Source: Streptomyces sp. 8L (GTDB lineage: Bacteria > Actinomycetota > Actinomycetes > Streptomycetales > Streptomycetaceae). From it: a stretch of DNA of 49,759 nt. The DNA is taken from NCBI RefSeq assembly GCF_020176795.1, contig NZ_JAIUKE010000029.1:1-49759 (forward strand), given 5' to 3'. The translations under genes were made by a program, and so were the position numbers. The notes beneath the pieces are model-generated. The model saw only the letters and a program-made list of their open reading frames with translations, ran no database searches and was not told the origin of the DNA. Below, one piece after another: positions 41,670-49,759 of this stretch (within the stretch, counting starts at the first letter, position 1; each line of letters starts with the position of its first letter).

Positions 41670-42551
41670 CTACAGCGGGCCGGCGAGGCCCGTGAGGTCG
41701 ACCGGGTAGTCCTCGCCGAAGTCGGCCGAGCGGCTCACCGGTTCCCACGCGGCCGCCTCCTCCTGCTGGCCGCGCGAGTAGGTCTGGGCCATCTGTACGG
41801 CTCCGGCGCCGAGAATCAGGTGCGACGGCACGTTCGGGTGCTTGACGACGCGGACCAGGATCTCGCCGGCCCGGGCGGGGTCGCCCGCGGCGGAGACGGA
41901 CGTGCGCAGAGTGCGCACCATCTCGCCGACCGTCGGCTCGTACTCCGGCGCGACCTCCTGGATCTGCATCGAGGCGCCCGCCCAGTCCGTGGCGAACCCG
42001 CCCGGCTCCACGACGAGGCACCTGATGCCGAGCGGTGCGGTCTCGGCCGCCAGTACGCGGGTGAACCCGTCGACGGCGAACTTCGCCGCCTGGTACGAGC
42101 CGAGGCCGGGCGTGCCGCCGACCCGGCCGCCGATGGAGGAGAACTGCACGATCGTGCCGGAACCCTGCTCCCTGAGGAGGGGGAGCGCCGCCGTCGAGAC
42201 GTTGTAGACACCCCAGAAGTTCGTGTCGAACTGCCGGCGGAAATCGTCCTCGGGCGTCGTCTCGACCGCCGCGAGGTTCGCGTACCCGGCGTTGTTGACC
42301 ACGACGTCGATCCCGCCGAAGCGGTCGGCGCCCGCGCGGAGGGCGGCCACCGCGGCCGATCGGTCGGTGACGTCGAGGGCGACGGGCAGCACGCGGTCGC
42401 CGTAGCGCTGGACGAGGCCGTCCAGCTGCTCCGGCTTGCGCGCCGTGGCGACGACGTTGTCGCCGGCCGCCAGGGCCGCTGTCGCGAGGTGGCGGCCGAA
42501 GCCGCGGGACGAGCCGGTGATGAACCAGGTCTGCGCTGCGTACGTGTTCAT
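41670..42551 (-). CDS. Short-chain dehydrogenase/reductase (SDR)
   Basis: A 293-residue classical SDR using NAD(P)H. The Rossmann motif is WFITGSSRGFGRHLA, followed by NNAGYANLAAVE (NNAG), the catalytic serine region IVQFSSIGGRVGG and the YxxxK-type SYQAAKFAVDGF. The basic residue pattern after strand 2 (TARKPEQL) suggests NADPH. Substrate unknown. ATG 42551 is chosen; upstream codons overlap the operator. It is divergent from a TetR gene with twin operators in the 58-base spacer, so the TetR protein very probably represses it. Confidence 0.93.
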   Translation of the reverse strand: MNTYAAQTWFITGSSRGFGRHLATAALAAGDNVVATARKPEQLDGLVQRYGDRVLPVALDVTDRSAAVAALRAGADRFGGIDVVVNNAGYANLAAVETTPEDDFRRQFDTNFWGVYNVSTAALPLLREQGSGTIVQFSSIGGRVGGTPGLGSYQAAKFAVDGFTRVLAAETAPLGIRCLVVEPGGFATDWAGASMQIQEVAPEYEPTVGEMVRTLRTSVSAAGDPARAGEILVRVVKHPNVPSHLILGAGAVQMAQTYSRGQQEEAAAWEPVSRSADFGEDYPVDLTGLAGPL

Positions 42552-42560
42552 ATTTCTAGC

Positions 42561-42595
42561 GAAACACGGTTTCATTATTAGTGCAACCTGGTTGT
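42561..42595. promoter_or_regulatory. Twin TetR operators between SDR and tetR genes
   Basis: GAAAC-ACG-GTTTC (42561-42573) and CAACC-T-GGTTG (42584-42594) are inverted repeats that share the form GNAACNNGGTT. Their centres are 22 bases apart, two helical turns. They fill most of the 58-base divergent spacer, so one repressor bound here would cover both promoters. Confidence 0.8.
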
Positions 42596-42609
42596 GTTAC
42601 CGTTCTCCC

Positions 42610-43344
42610 ATGCAACAGACGGGCTCCCAGCGCGCCCGCAGCGCCGAGGCCAAGAGACAGCGCGAGCGGGCGATCCTCGACGCCGCCCGGTCCCTCGGCG
42701 GCGAGCACAGCGTCCGCGAGGTGACACTCACGGACATCGCGGCGGCCGTCGGCATGCACAAGTCCGCGATGCTGCGGTACTTCGAGACGCGCGAGCAGAT
42801 CTTCCTCGCCCTCACCGCCGAGGCCTGGCAGGAGTGGTCGCCCGCGCTGCGCGCGCGCCTCGGGGACCTGCCCGGCGCGGACCCGGGCGCGATCGCGGCG
42901 GTCTTCGCCGAGTCGCTCGCGGCCCGCCCGCTCTTCTGCGACCTGATCGCCCAAGCGCCGCTCAACCTGGAGCGCAACGTCTCGTTCGACTCCGTGTACG
43001 CGTACAAGACGGCCGTGCTCGCCGAGGTCGCCGCGGTGACGGCCACGTTGCGCGAGCTGCTCGGCATCACGGAACGCGCGGCCACGGACGTGATCGCGAC
43101 CGCCACGAGCATGGCCGGGGCGCTGTGGCAGATGGCCGCGGGCGGCACCGGGCTGCGTGCTTTCTACGAAACCCGCCCCGAGCTGGCGCACGCCGTGGTC
43201 GATGTCGAACCCCGCCTGGCGCGCATCCTCGCCGCGCTGCTCGAAGGGGTGCGCGCGACGGCGGCGCCGGCCGACGGGCCGCTCACCCCGCAGGCCGACG
43301 TCCCGGGCCCGTCCGGCCCCCGCCCCCGTGAGGGCAGTGGCTGA
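42610..43344 (+). CDS. TetR-family repressor of the SDR gene
   Basis: A 244-residue TetR protein. The helix-turn-helix is VREVTLTDIAAAVGMHKSAMLRYFETREQIFLALT; the C-terminal part (TetR_C type) includes LFCDLIAQAPLNLERNVSFDSVYAYKTAVLAEVAA. The last about 25 residues are Pro-rich. ATG 42610 lies 58 bases from the divergent SDR start. Paired operators between the two genes fit autoregulation plus control of the SDR, with its inducer probably related to the SDR substrate (inference). Confidence 0.92.
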   Translation: MQQTGSQRARSAEAKRQRERAILDAARSLGGEHSVREVTLTDIAAAVGMHKSAMLRYFETREQIFLALTAEAWQEWSPALRARLGDLPGADPGAIAAVFAESLAARPLFCDLIAQAPLNLERNVSFDSVYAYKTAVLAEVAAVTATLRELLGITERAATDVIATATSMAGALWQMAAGGTGLRAFYETRPELAHAVVDVEPRLARILAALLEGVRATAAPADGPLTPQADVPGPSGPRPREGSG

Positions 43345-43359
43345 CCGGTCCGGGCCGCC

Positions 43360-44274
43360 TCAGCCGGTCGTCAGGCCCGCCGCCGCGTCGGCCAGCGCCG
43401 CGAGCACCGGGGCGATCAGCGGGTGCGCCTCCGCGCCCGTGCGGACGGCGGCGAAGACGCGCCGCGTCGCGTGCGGACCCGCGACCGGACGGACCACCGT
43501 GCCCTTCAGCTCCATTCCGCGCAGCGCCGAACGGGGCACCAGCGCCACCCCCGCGCCCGCGCCCGCCAGCGCGGCGACGGCGCTGAAGTCGTCGGAGGCG
43601 TGCACCAGACGCGGCTCGAAGCCCGCCTGCTCGCAGGCGAGCCTGGTCACCTCGTAACAGGGGTTGCCCGGCTGCTGGCCGATCCAGTCGTCGTGGGCGA
43701 GGGAGGCGATCCGCACCTCGGCCGCCGCCGCGAGCACGTGGTCGTCCGGCAGGACGGCGTCGAACGGCTCCGCGTACAGCGGCACCCGCGACAGCCGTAC
43801 GTCGTCCTCCTTCGGCGCGCCCCGGTACTCGACCGCGACCGCCACGTCCGCCGCGCCGTCCAGCACCATCGGCAGGCTCTCGTCGCCCTCCGCGTCCCGC
43901 ACCCGCACCCGGATGCCGGGGTGCGCCGCGGCCAGCGTGCGCAGGGCCGGCGCCAGGACCTCCGCGATGCCCGTGGCGAACGACGCCACGGTCACCTCGC
44001 CCGCCGCGCCGCCCGCGTACGCGGCGAGTTCGGCCTCCGCCCGCTCCAGCTGGGCGAGGACCGCGTTGGCGTGCGCCAGCAGGATCTCGCCCGCCGCCGT
44101 CAGCCGCACGCCGCGCCCGCTGCGGGTCAGCAGCGCGTGCCCGGTCTCCTGCTCAAGCGCCGCGAGCTGCTGGGAGACCGCGGACGGTGTCAGGTAGAGC
44201 GCGGCCGCCGCGGCGGTCACCGTACGGTGGTCCGCCACGGCCCGCAGGACGCGCAGGCGCTTCGGGTCGATCAC
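43360..44274 (-). CDS. LysR-family transcriptional regulator
   Basis: A 304-residue LysR regulator. The N-terminal winged helix is LRVLRAVADHRTVTAAAAALYLTPSAVSQQLAALEQETGHALLTRSGRGVRLT, followed by a periplasmic-binding-fold effector domain (VTVASFATGIAEVLAPALRTL onward). The start is GTG at 44272-44274. It lies 51 bases downstream of kbl on the same strand, so it may be co-transcribed with the threonine-degradation genes and could respond to threonine or glycine; that link rests on position only. Confidence 0.92.
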   Translation of the reverse strand: MIDPKRLRVLRAVADHRTVTAAAAALYLTPSAVSQQLAALEQETGHALLTRSGRGVRLTAAGEILLAHANAVLAQLERAEAELAAYAGGAAGEVTVASFATGIAEVLAPALRTLAAAHPGIRVRVRDAEGDESLPMVLDGAADVAVAVEYRGAPKEDDVRLSRVPLYAEPFDAVLPDDHVLAAAAEVRIASLAHDDWIGQQPGNPCYEVTRLACEQAGFEPRLVHASDDFSAVAALAGAGAGVALVPRSALRGMELKGTVVRPVAGPHATRRVFAAVRTGAEAHPLIAPVLAALADAAAGLTTG

Positions 44275-44325
44275 GCGTCCATTTTGTCAGCCACGGCGCG
44301 GCGCGCGCCGCGCGGGAGCGCCGCG

Positions 44326-45519
<1,194 letters not shown>

Positions 45520-45554
45520 GTGATGAGCTCCCGGATCGGTGGGCGATTCAGTTG

Positions 45555-46583
45555 TCAGTGTTCCCAGTCAAGGATGATCTTGCCGCTGCGCGCGGTGGCG
45601 GCCTCGTCGAACGCGGCGTCGAAGTCCTCGTAGCCGTAGCTGCCGGTGATCACGGGGGTGAGGTCGAGACCGCCCTCGATCAGCACCTGCATGCCGTACC
45701 ACGTCTCGAACATCTCGCGGCCGTAGATGCCCTTGATCGTGATCATGTGCTGCACGATCTTCGACCAGTCGACCGGGAACTCCTTGGCGGGGAGCCCGAG
45801 CATGGCGACCCGGCCGCCGTGCGTCATGTTGTCGAGCATGTCGCGGAAGGCCTCCGGCCTGCCGGACATCTCCAGGCCGATGTCGAAGCCCTCCTTGAGG
45901 CCGAGCTTCTCCTGGGCGTCCGCGATGGTGTGGCGGGAGACGTCGAGGGCGAGCGTGACACCGACCTCGCGGGCGAGTTCGAGCCGCTCGGGGCTGACGT
46001 CCGTGATGACGACGTTGCGGGCGCCGGCGTGCCGGACGACCGCGGCGGCCATGATGCCGATCGGGCCGGCGCCGGTGATCAGCACGTCCTCGTTGAGGGA
46101 GGGGAAGCTGAGCGCGGTGTGCACGGCGTTGCCGAACGGGTCGAAGATGGCCGCCACGTCCAGGTCGACCTTCGTGCGGTGCACCCAGACGTTCGACGCG
46201 GGCAGCACCACGTACTCGGCGAAGGCGCCGTCGCGGCCGACGCCCAGGCCGACGGTGTTGCGGCAGAGGTGGCGGCGGCCCGCCAAGCAGTTGCGGCACT
46301 TGCCGCAGACCAGGTGGCCCTCGCCGCTGACGAGGTCGCCGACGGCGATGTCCGGGACGTCGGCGCCCACGGCCGCGACCTCGCCGACGAACTCGTGGCC
46401 GACGATCAGCGGCGTGGCGATCGCCTGCTGGGCCCAGCCGTCCCACGCCCTGATGTGCAGGTCCGTGCCGCAGATGCCGGTGCGCAACACCTTGATCAGT
46501 ACGTCGCCCGGGCCGTGGGGGGGGGCCGGGACGTCCAGGAGCCGCAGCCCTGGTTCGGCGTGCTGCTTGACGAGTGCCTTCAT
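45555..46583 (-). CDS. tdh: L-threonine 3-dehydrogenase
   Basis: A 342-residue zinc-dependent medium-chain dehydrogenase that oxidises L-threonine to 2-amino-3-ketobutyrate with NAD+. Catalytic zinc ligands are in GICGTDLHI (C38) and VGHEFVGEV; the structural zinc cysteines are in [15 protein letters not shown]; the NAD motif is [22 protein letters not shown] and the ending GKIILDWEH match E. coli Tdh. ATG 46583 has GGGAG about eight bases upstream. It forms an operon with kbl; the 112 bases before it probably hold the promoter. Confidence 0.96.
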   Translation of the reverse strand: MKALVKQHAEPGLRLLDVPAPPHGPGDVLIKVLRTGICGTDLHIRAWDGWAQQAIATPLIVGHEFVGEVAAVGADVPDIAVGDLVSGEGHLVCGKCRNCLAGRRHLCRNTVGLGVGRDGAFAEYVVLPASNVWVHRTKVDLDVAAIFDPFGNAVHTALSFPSLNEDVLITGAGPIGIMAAAVVRHAGARNVVITDVSPERLELAREVGVTLALDVSRHTIADAQEKLGLKEGFDIGLEMSGRPEAFRDMLDNMTHGGRVAMLGLPAKEFPVDWSKIVQHMITIKGIYGREMFETWYGMQVLIEGGLDLTPVITGSYGYEDFDAAFDEAATARSGKIILDWEH

Positions 46584-46695
46584 CGGCGGGGCTCCCGGGC
46601 GTGACGAGACGGATGATCGTGCTGCGTCACCAATCTCGCCGCAGCGGGCCTCCCCCGTCCATCGAGGATTTCTTAACCGGCCCCACAGAGGATCT

Positions 46696-47664
46696 TCACG
46701 CGCGCTCCGCGCGACGCTTCACCGGCTGCGCGGGCAGGGCCGGCAGGTTCACGGGCTTGGCCGGTCCGGGACGGGCCTCCGGTACGTTCGCGCTGCTCGG
46801 CCGGTGCCCGGGGTCGGCGGCGCGGGTCAGCAGAACGACCCCGCGCGCGGCGAGCACCGCGCCCACGCCCGCCGCCGCGATGCCGAGCGGCCCGCCCTGG
46901 AGCCGTTCGCCCAGGAGGATGAGGCCGATGGCCGAGGCGGCCACCGGGTTGGCGAGCGTGAGCAGCGAGAGCGGAGCGCCGAGGCCGCCCCGGTAGGAGG
47001 CCTGGGCCAGCAGCAGCCCGCCGCAGGCGAACACCGCGACGAGCACGGCCAGGACCGCCACGCCCCACAGCGGCATCCGGCCGCCTCCGTGTGCCGTGAA
47101 GGTGACGGTGACGGTCTGGGTGAGCGCGGACGCGACCCCAGAGGCCACCCCGGACGCCGTCGCGTGGCGCAGCCCCGGCCTGGCGCCCGGCAGGGAGAAC
47201 ACCAGCACGGCGGCCAGCGCGGCCGCGGTGGCGGAGACGCCCAGCGCCTGCGGCAGGGAGAGCGCCTCGGACGGGCCGCTGCCCGCGGCGGCCAGCAGGA
47301 TCGCCGCGAGGCCCACGAGCGTGCAGGCCGTGCCGGTCCACTCCCCCCGGCTGACCTTGCGGCCCGCGCGGTACGCGCCGAGCGGGACGGCCGCCACGAG
47401 GGTCAGCGCGCCGAGCGGCTGGACCACGGTGAGCGGCCCGAACGCGAGGGCCGCGACGTGCAGCATCGCGCCGACGACGTTCAGGCCCACGGCCCACCAC
47501 CACGCGCCGCGCCGCAGCAGCGCCGGCAGCCCGCCGCCGGTCTCGGCTGCGGCCCGCTCCCGCCCGGTGCGGGCGGCGAGGCGCTCCTGTGCGACGGCGG
47601 CGACCGCGTAGGCGACGGCGGAGACGAGGGAGAGGCCGGCGGCGGCCAGGATCGCGGCGGTCAT
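46696..47664 (-). CDS. DMT/EamA-family membrane transporter
   Basis: A 322-residue membrane protein with about nine or ten hydrophobic helices, of the drug/metabolite transporter superfamily (NIPA/EamA-like). Typical segments are [15 protein letters not shown] after helix 3 and [28 protein letters not shown] near the last repeat. A 40-residue Pro-rich cytoplasmic tail ends the protein. The substrate is unknown. Its ATG overlaps the stop of the PAP2-type gene (ATGA), so the two are translationally coupled. Confidence 0.88.
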   Translation of the reverse strand: MTAAILAAAGLSLVSAVAYAVAAVAQERLAARTGRERAAAETGGGLPALLRRGAWWWAVGLNVVGAMLHVAALAFGPLTVVQPLGALTLVAAVPLGAYRAGRKVSRGEWTGTACTLVGLAAILLAAAGSGPSEALSLPQALGVSATAAALAAVLVFSLPGARPGLRHATASGVASGVASALTQTVTVTFTAHGGGRMPLWGVAVLAVLVAVFACGGLLLAQASYRGGLGAPLSLLTLANPVAASAIGLILLGERLQGGPLGIAAAGVGAVLAARGVVLLTRAADPGHRPSSANVPEARPGPAKPVNLPALPAQPVKRRAERA

Positions 47665-48767
47665 CGGTTGGCCTCCGCGCTGCGGGCGATGCCCGCCGGC
47701 CGCGCGGTATCCGGGCCGCCGCGGGGCGCGGTACCACCCGGGGCGCCGGGCGTGGCGTGCGCCGCCGCGCCGGGCGGGGATTCACGCCGGTGCGGCAGGT
47801 GGCGGCGGACGATCAGGCCGCGGCCCCGTGGCGGCGGCGCGACGGGGACCCGCAGGACGGTGAGCGCGGTCACCAGCAGGGCGGTGGCGACCAGGGTGTC
47901 CAGCCAGTAGTGGTTGGCCGTGGCGATGATCACGAACAGGGTGAGCAGCGGGTGCAGCAGCCAGAGCAGGCGCAGCCGCGACGCGGTCGCGGCGATCAGT
48001 CCGATCGCGACCATCAGGGCCCAGGCGAAGTGCAGGGAGGGCATGGCGGCGAACTGGTTCTCCACCGAGTTCGCCGAGGGGTCGGCCGCGTACACCGAGG
48101 GGCCGTAGACCTGGGCCGTGTCGATGAGGCCGGTCAGGCCGAGCATGCGCGGCGGGGCGAGCGGCAGCAGCAGGTGGAGCGCGAGCGCTCCGCCGGTGAC
48201 GGCGGTCAGGACGCGGCGTGCCCAGACGTAGTGCAGCGGGCGCTTCCAGTACAGCCAGGCGAGGAAGAGGACCGTGGCGGGGAAGTGGACGGTCGCGTAG
48301 TAGGTGTTGGCGAGGTGGACGAGCGTGTCGCCGTGCAGCAGCAGGTGCTGGAGGTCGGCCTCGTCCGGAAGGCGCACGTCGCGCTCCAGGTGCCACACGT
48401 CGCGCGCGTTGCGGAAGGCCTCGCCCGTACGGCCGTTCGCGAGCTGCCTGCCGAGCTTGTAGACGAGGAACAGGGCGACGACCAGGGCAAGTTCACGTAC
48501 GAGAGGCGGTCGCGCGGCGGCCCGTGCGGCCGTGCCCGCCCGGCCGGGACCCAGCGCCCCGGCCGGTCCTTCGAGTCCTACGTCCACGGCCGGTCCCTCG
48601 CCCTCCGCGTCCCCGGCCGGTTCTGCGGATTCCGCGGCCCCGGAAGGCCGGCCGGGTTCACCGGCTCCCGCCGGACCGGCCGGCGTCGCGGATATTCGGG
48701 CGGACGGACGGGGCGGGCCGACAAGGGAGAGCCTGCTTCGCAGGGCGGGACCAGTCCGGGCGTTCAT
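47661..48767 (-). CDS. PAP2-superfamily membrane enzyme (inositol phosphotransferase-like)
   Basis: A 368-residue membrane protein of the PAP2 (Aur1/inositolphosphotransferase-like) superfamily. The first about 85 residues are Pro/Gly/Ala-rich and probably disordered. Five or six helices follow, beginning LVRELALVVALFLVYKLGRQLA. The PAP2 catalytic region is MPSLHFAWALMVAIG and NHYWLDTLVATALLV, giving the two active-site histidines. Relatives handle lipid phosphate or phospho-inositol transfer. ATG 48767 has AAGGGG nine bases upstream. A 56-base palindrome separates it from the divergent TetR gene. Confidence 0.88.
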   Translation of the reverse strand: MNARTGPALRSRLSLVGPPRPSARISATPAGPAGAGEPGRPSGAAESAEPAGDAEGEGPAVDVGLEGPAGALGPGRAGTAARAAARPPLVRELALVVALFLVYKLGRQLANGRTGEAFRNARDVWHLERDVRLPDEADLQHLLLHGDTLVHLANTYYATVHFPATVLFLAWLYWKRPLHYVWARRVLTAVTGGALALHLLLPLAPPRMLGLTGLIDTAQVYGPSVYAADPSANSVENQFAAMPSLHFAWALMVAIGLIAATASRLRLLWLLHPLLTLFVIIATANHYWLDTLVATALLVTALTVLRVPVAPPPRGRGLIVRRHLPHRRESPPGAAAHATPGAPGGTAPRGGPDTARPAGIARSAEANR

Positions 48768-48842
48768 TCACCCGACCCCTTCGCGTGAGCTGCACGGCGT
48801 GCGACGTCGTGGTGCGGTGGCGGCTCGGCACACGCCTCGCCC

Positions 48843-48898
48843 TAGCGATACGCCAGTGTACCGATACGCGGTCGTATCGGTACACTGGCGTATCGCTA
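48843..48898. promoter_or_regulatory. 56-bp perfect palindromic operator
   Basis: Arms 48843-48868 and 48873-48898 are perfectly complementary over 26 bases around CGGT. Each arm carries CGATACG twice (48846-48852 and 48862-48868), mirrored as CGTATCG (48873-48879 and 48889-48895). It lies between the divergent PAP2-type and TetR genes, 62 bases before the TetR start, so it most likely binds two or more TetR dimers. Confidence 0.88.
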
Positions 48899-48960
48899 TC
48901 GAATGCGCATCCGGTCACCGGGCCCCCGTGACCGGTCGCCTCGGCCGGAAGGGAGAGACG

Positions 48961-49602
48961 ATGACGTCAACGCAGCGCCGCTCCAAGATCACACCCGAAC
49001 GCGAGATGGAGTTCTACCGGGCCGCCCTCGACCTGCTCCGTGAGGGCGGTTACGAGGCGCTGACCATGGAGGGCATCGCCGCGCGCACCCGCTGCGGGAA
49101 GTCGACGCTCTACCGGCAGTGGCGGTCCAAGCCGCAGCTCGTCTGCGCGGCCCTGCGCGGCACCCGGGGCGTGAAGCTCAAGGAGATCGACACGGGCAGC
49201 CTCGCCGGCGATCTGCGCGCGGTGGCCCGCGCCACGAGCGCGAAGGCCCACCGGGACACGGTGCTGATGCACGCGCTCGTGCACGCCGCGCAGCAGAACC
49301 CGGACCTGCTCTCGGCGCTGCGGGAGAACCTGATCGAGCCCGAGGTGGCGGAGATCGACGCCATGGTCCGCCGGGCCGTGGACCGGGGCGAGGTCGCCCC
49401 GGACAACCCGGCCATCGAGTTCGTCGCCGTGCAGCTGTTCGGCGTGATGCGCGCGCGGCTCCTGCTGCGGGGCCTCCACGCGGACGAGGACTTCATGGTG
49501 CGCTTCATCGAGGCGTCGGTCCTGCCCGCCCTCGGCGTAGCAGCCGGGCCGGACGCGCCGGTCCCCGCGACCGCGCCCGCCGGGGCCGCACCGGCCGGCT
49601 GA
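48961..49602 (+). CDS. TetR-family transcriptional regulator
   Basis: A 213-residue TetR/AcrR regulator. The DNA-binding part is EREMEFYRAALDLLREGGYEALTMEGIAARTRCGKSTLYRQWRSKPQLVCAAL, followed by a TetR_C-type effector domain (HALVHAAQQNPDLLSALRENLIEPEVAEIDAMVRRAVDRGEV). The tail is Ala/Pro-rich. ATG 48961 has GGAAGGGAGAG just upstream. The 56-base palindrome upstream makes autoregulation and control of the divergent PAP2/DMT pair very likely; the effector is unknown, perhaps a lipid or drug. Confidence 0.93.
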   Translation: MTSTQRRSKITPEREMEFYRAALDLLREGGYEALTMEGIAARTRCGKSTLYRQWRSKPQLVCAALRGTRGVKLKEIDTGSLAGDLRAVARATSAKAHRDTVLMHALVHAAQQNPDLLSALRENLIEPEVAEIDAMVRRAVDRGEVAPDNPAIEFVAVQLFGVMRARLLLRGLHADEDFMVRFIEASVLPALGVAAGPDAPVPATAPAGAAPAG

Positions 49603-49619
49603 GGCCGGCCCCACGACGG

Positions 49620-49650
49620 CGGCCCGGCCGTCGAGCGGAGGACCGGGCCG
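49620..49650 (+). terminator. Hairpin after the TetR gene
   Basis: CGGCCCGG and CCGGGCCG form an 8-bp stem with a 15-base loop about 18 bases after the TetR stop. The following bases are low-quality-looking G/C runs. Confidence 0.45.
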
Positions 49651-49759
49651 GGGGGGGGCCGCCCCCCGGGGGGGGGGGGGGGCCCCGCCCCCCCCCCGGG
49701 GGCGGCCCGGGGGGGGGGCCCCCGCCCCCCGCCGCGCCCCCCCCCGCGCCGCGGCCCCC
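49650..49759. other. Low-complexity G/C end of contig
   Basis: The last 110 bases consist only of G and C in long runs, with no A or T. This resembles degraded read ends at a contig edge rather than genomic sequence, and no feature can be read from it. Confidence 0.8.

Noticed and set aside
46516..46525. G run inside tdh as a possible frameshift artefact
   Set aside because: The run of nine G encodes the normal AlaProProHisGly segment and the frame and length of Tdh are intact.

Overview
The window is about 50 kb of very GC-rich DNA (strong G/C preference at third codon positions, many GTG and a TTG start) that looks like the chromosome of Streptomyces or a close relative in the Streptomycetaceae. 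Supporting this are an SsgA-like sporulation protein, a WhiB-family iron-sulfur regulator, a WhiJ-type regulator/DUF397/ATPase cassette, a two-domain (small) laccase, and sugar ABC transporters lacking their own ATPase. No phage, transposase, CRISPR array, rRNA or tRNA was recognised.

Layout. 1-6.5 kb: thiolase, LLM-type flavin/F420 oxidoreductase, endonuclease V, an SsgA-like protein, dimethylargininase and an acyl-ACP desaturase preceded by a strong repeat operator. 6.5-13.2 kb: a WhiB-like protein, a Tat-exported small laccase, and a divergent, nearly overlapping pair of secreted proteins: ThuA plus PQQ-type sugar dehydrogenase, and cupredoxin plus three Ig-like repeats plus DUF1080. A perfect 25-bp stem terminator closes this block. 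13.2-17.7 kb: divergent LigD-type polymerase and ATP-dependent DNA ligase, then a 14-TM drug exporter with a C-terminal winged-helix-like extension. 17.7-24.3 kb: a Tat-exported phospholipase C with a triple PHO box, a YchJ-like protein, a GH4 glycosidase, and a WhiJ-type cassette with a perfect 23-bp palindrome in its promoter.

24.3-41.5 kb is a carbohydrate locus. One minus-strand operon (GH27 alpha-galactosidase, two ABC permeases, GH95 fucosidase-type enzyme, CE7 acetyl esterase, sugar-binding lipoprotein, GH36 alpha-galactosidase) diverges from two tandem ROK regulators. xylA and xylB follow, divergent from each other. Polymer side chains would be trimmed outside and inside the cell, oligosaccharides imported (the ATPase, probably MsiK, being elsewhere), and xylose fed into the pentose phosphate pathway. 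xylA carries an in-frame amber codon 30 codons before its conserved end. 41.5-49.6 kb: an SDR with divergent TetR and twin operators, LysR, the threonine-degradation pair kbl-tdh, a DMT transporter translationally coupled to a PAP2-type membrane enzyme, and a TetR separated from the latter by a 56-bp palindrome.

Two G/C homopolymer stretches (a run of 26 G inside the GH27 signal-peptide region, and the last 110 bases) look like sequencing or assembly artefacts. All family assignments come from reading protein sequences and motifs by eye; no database search was run.
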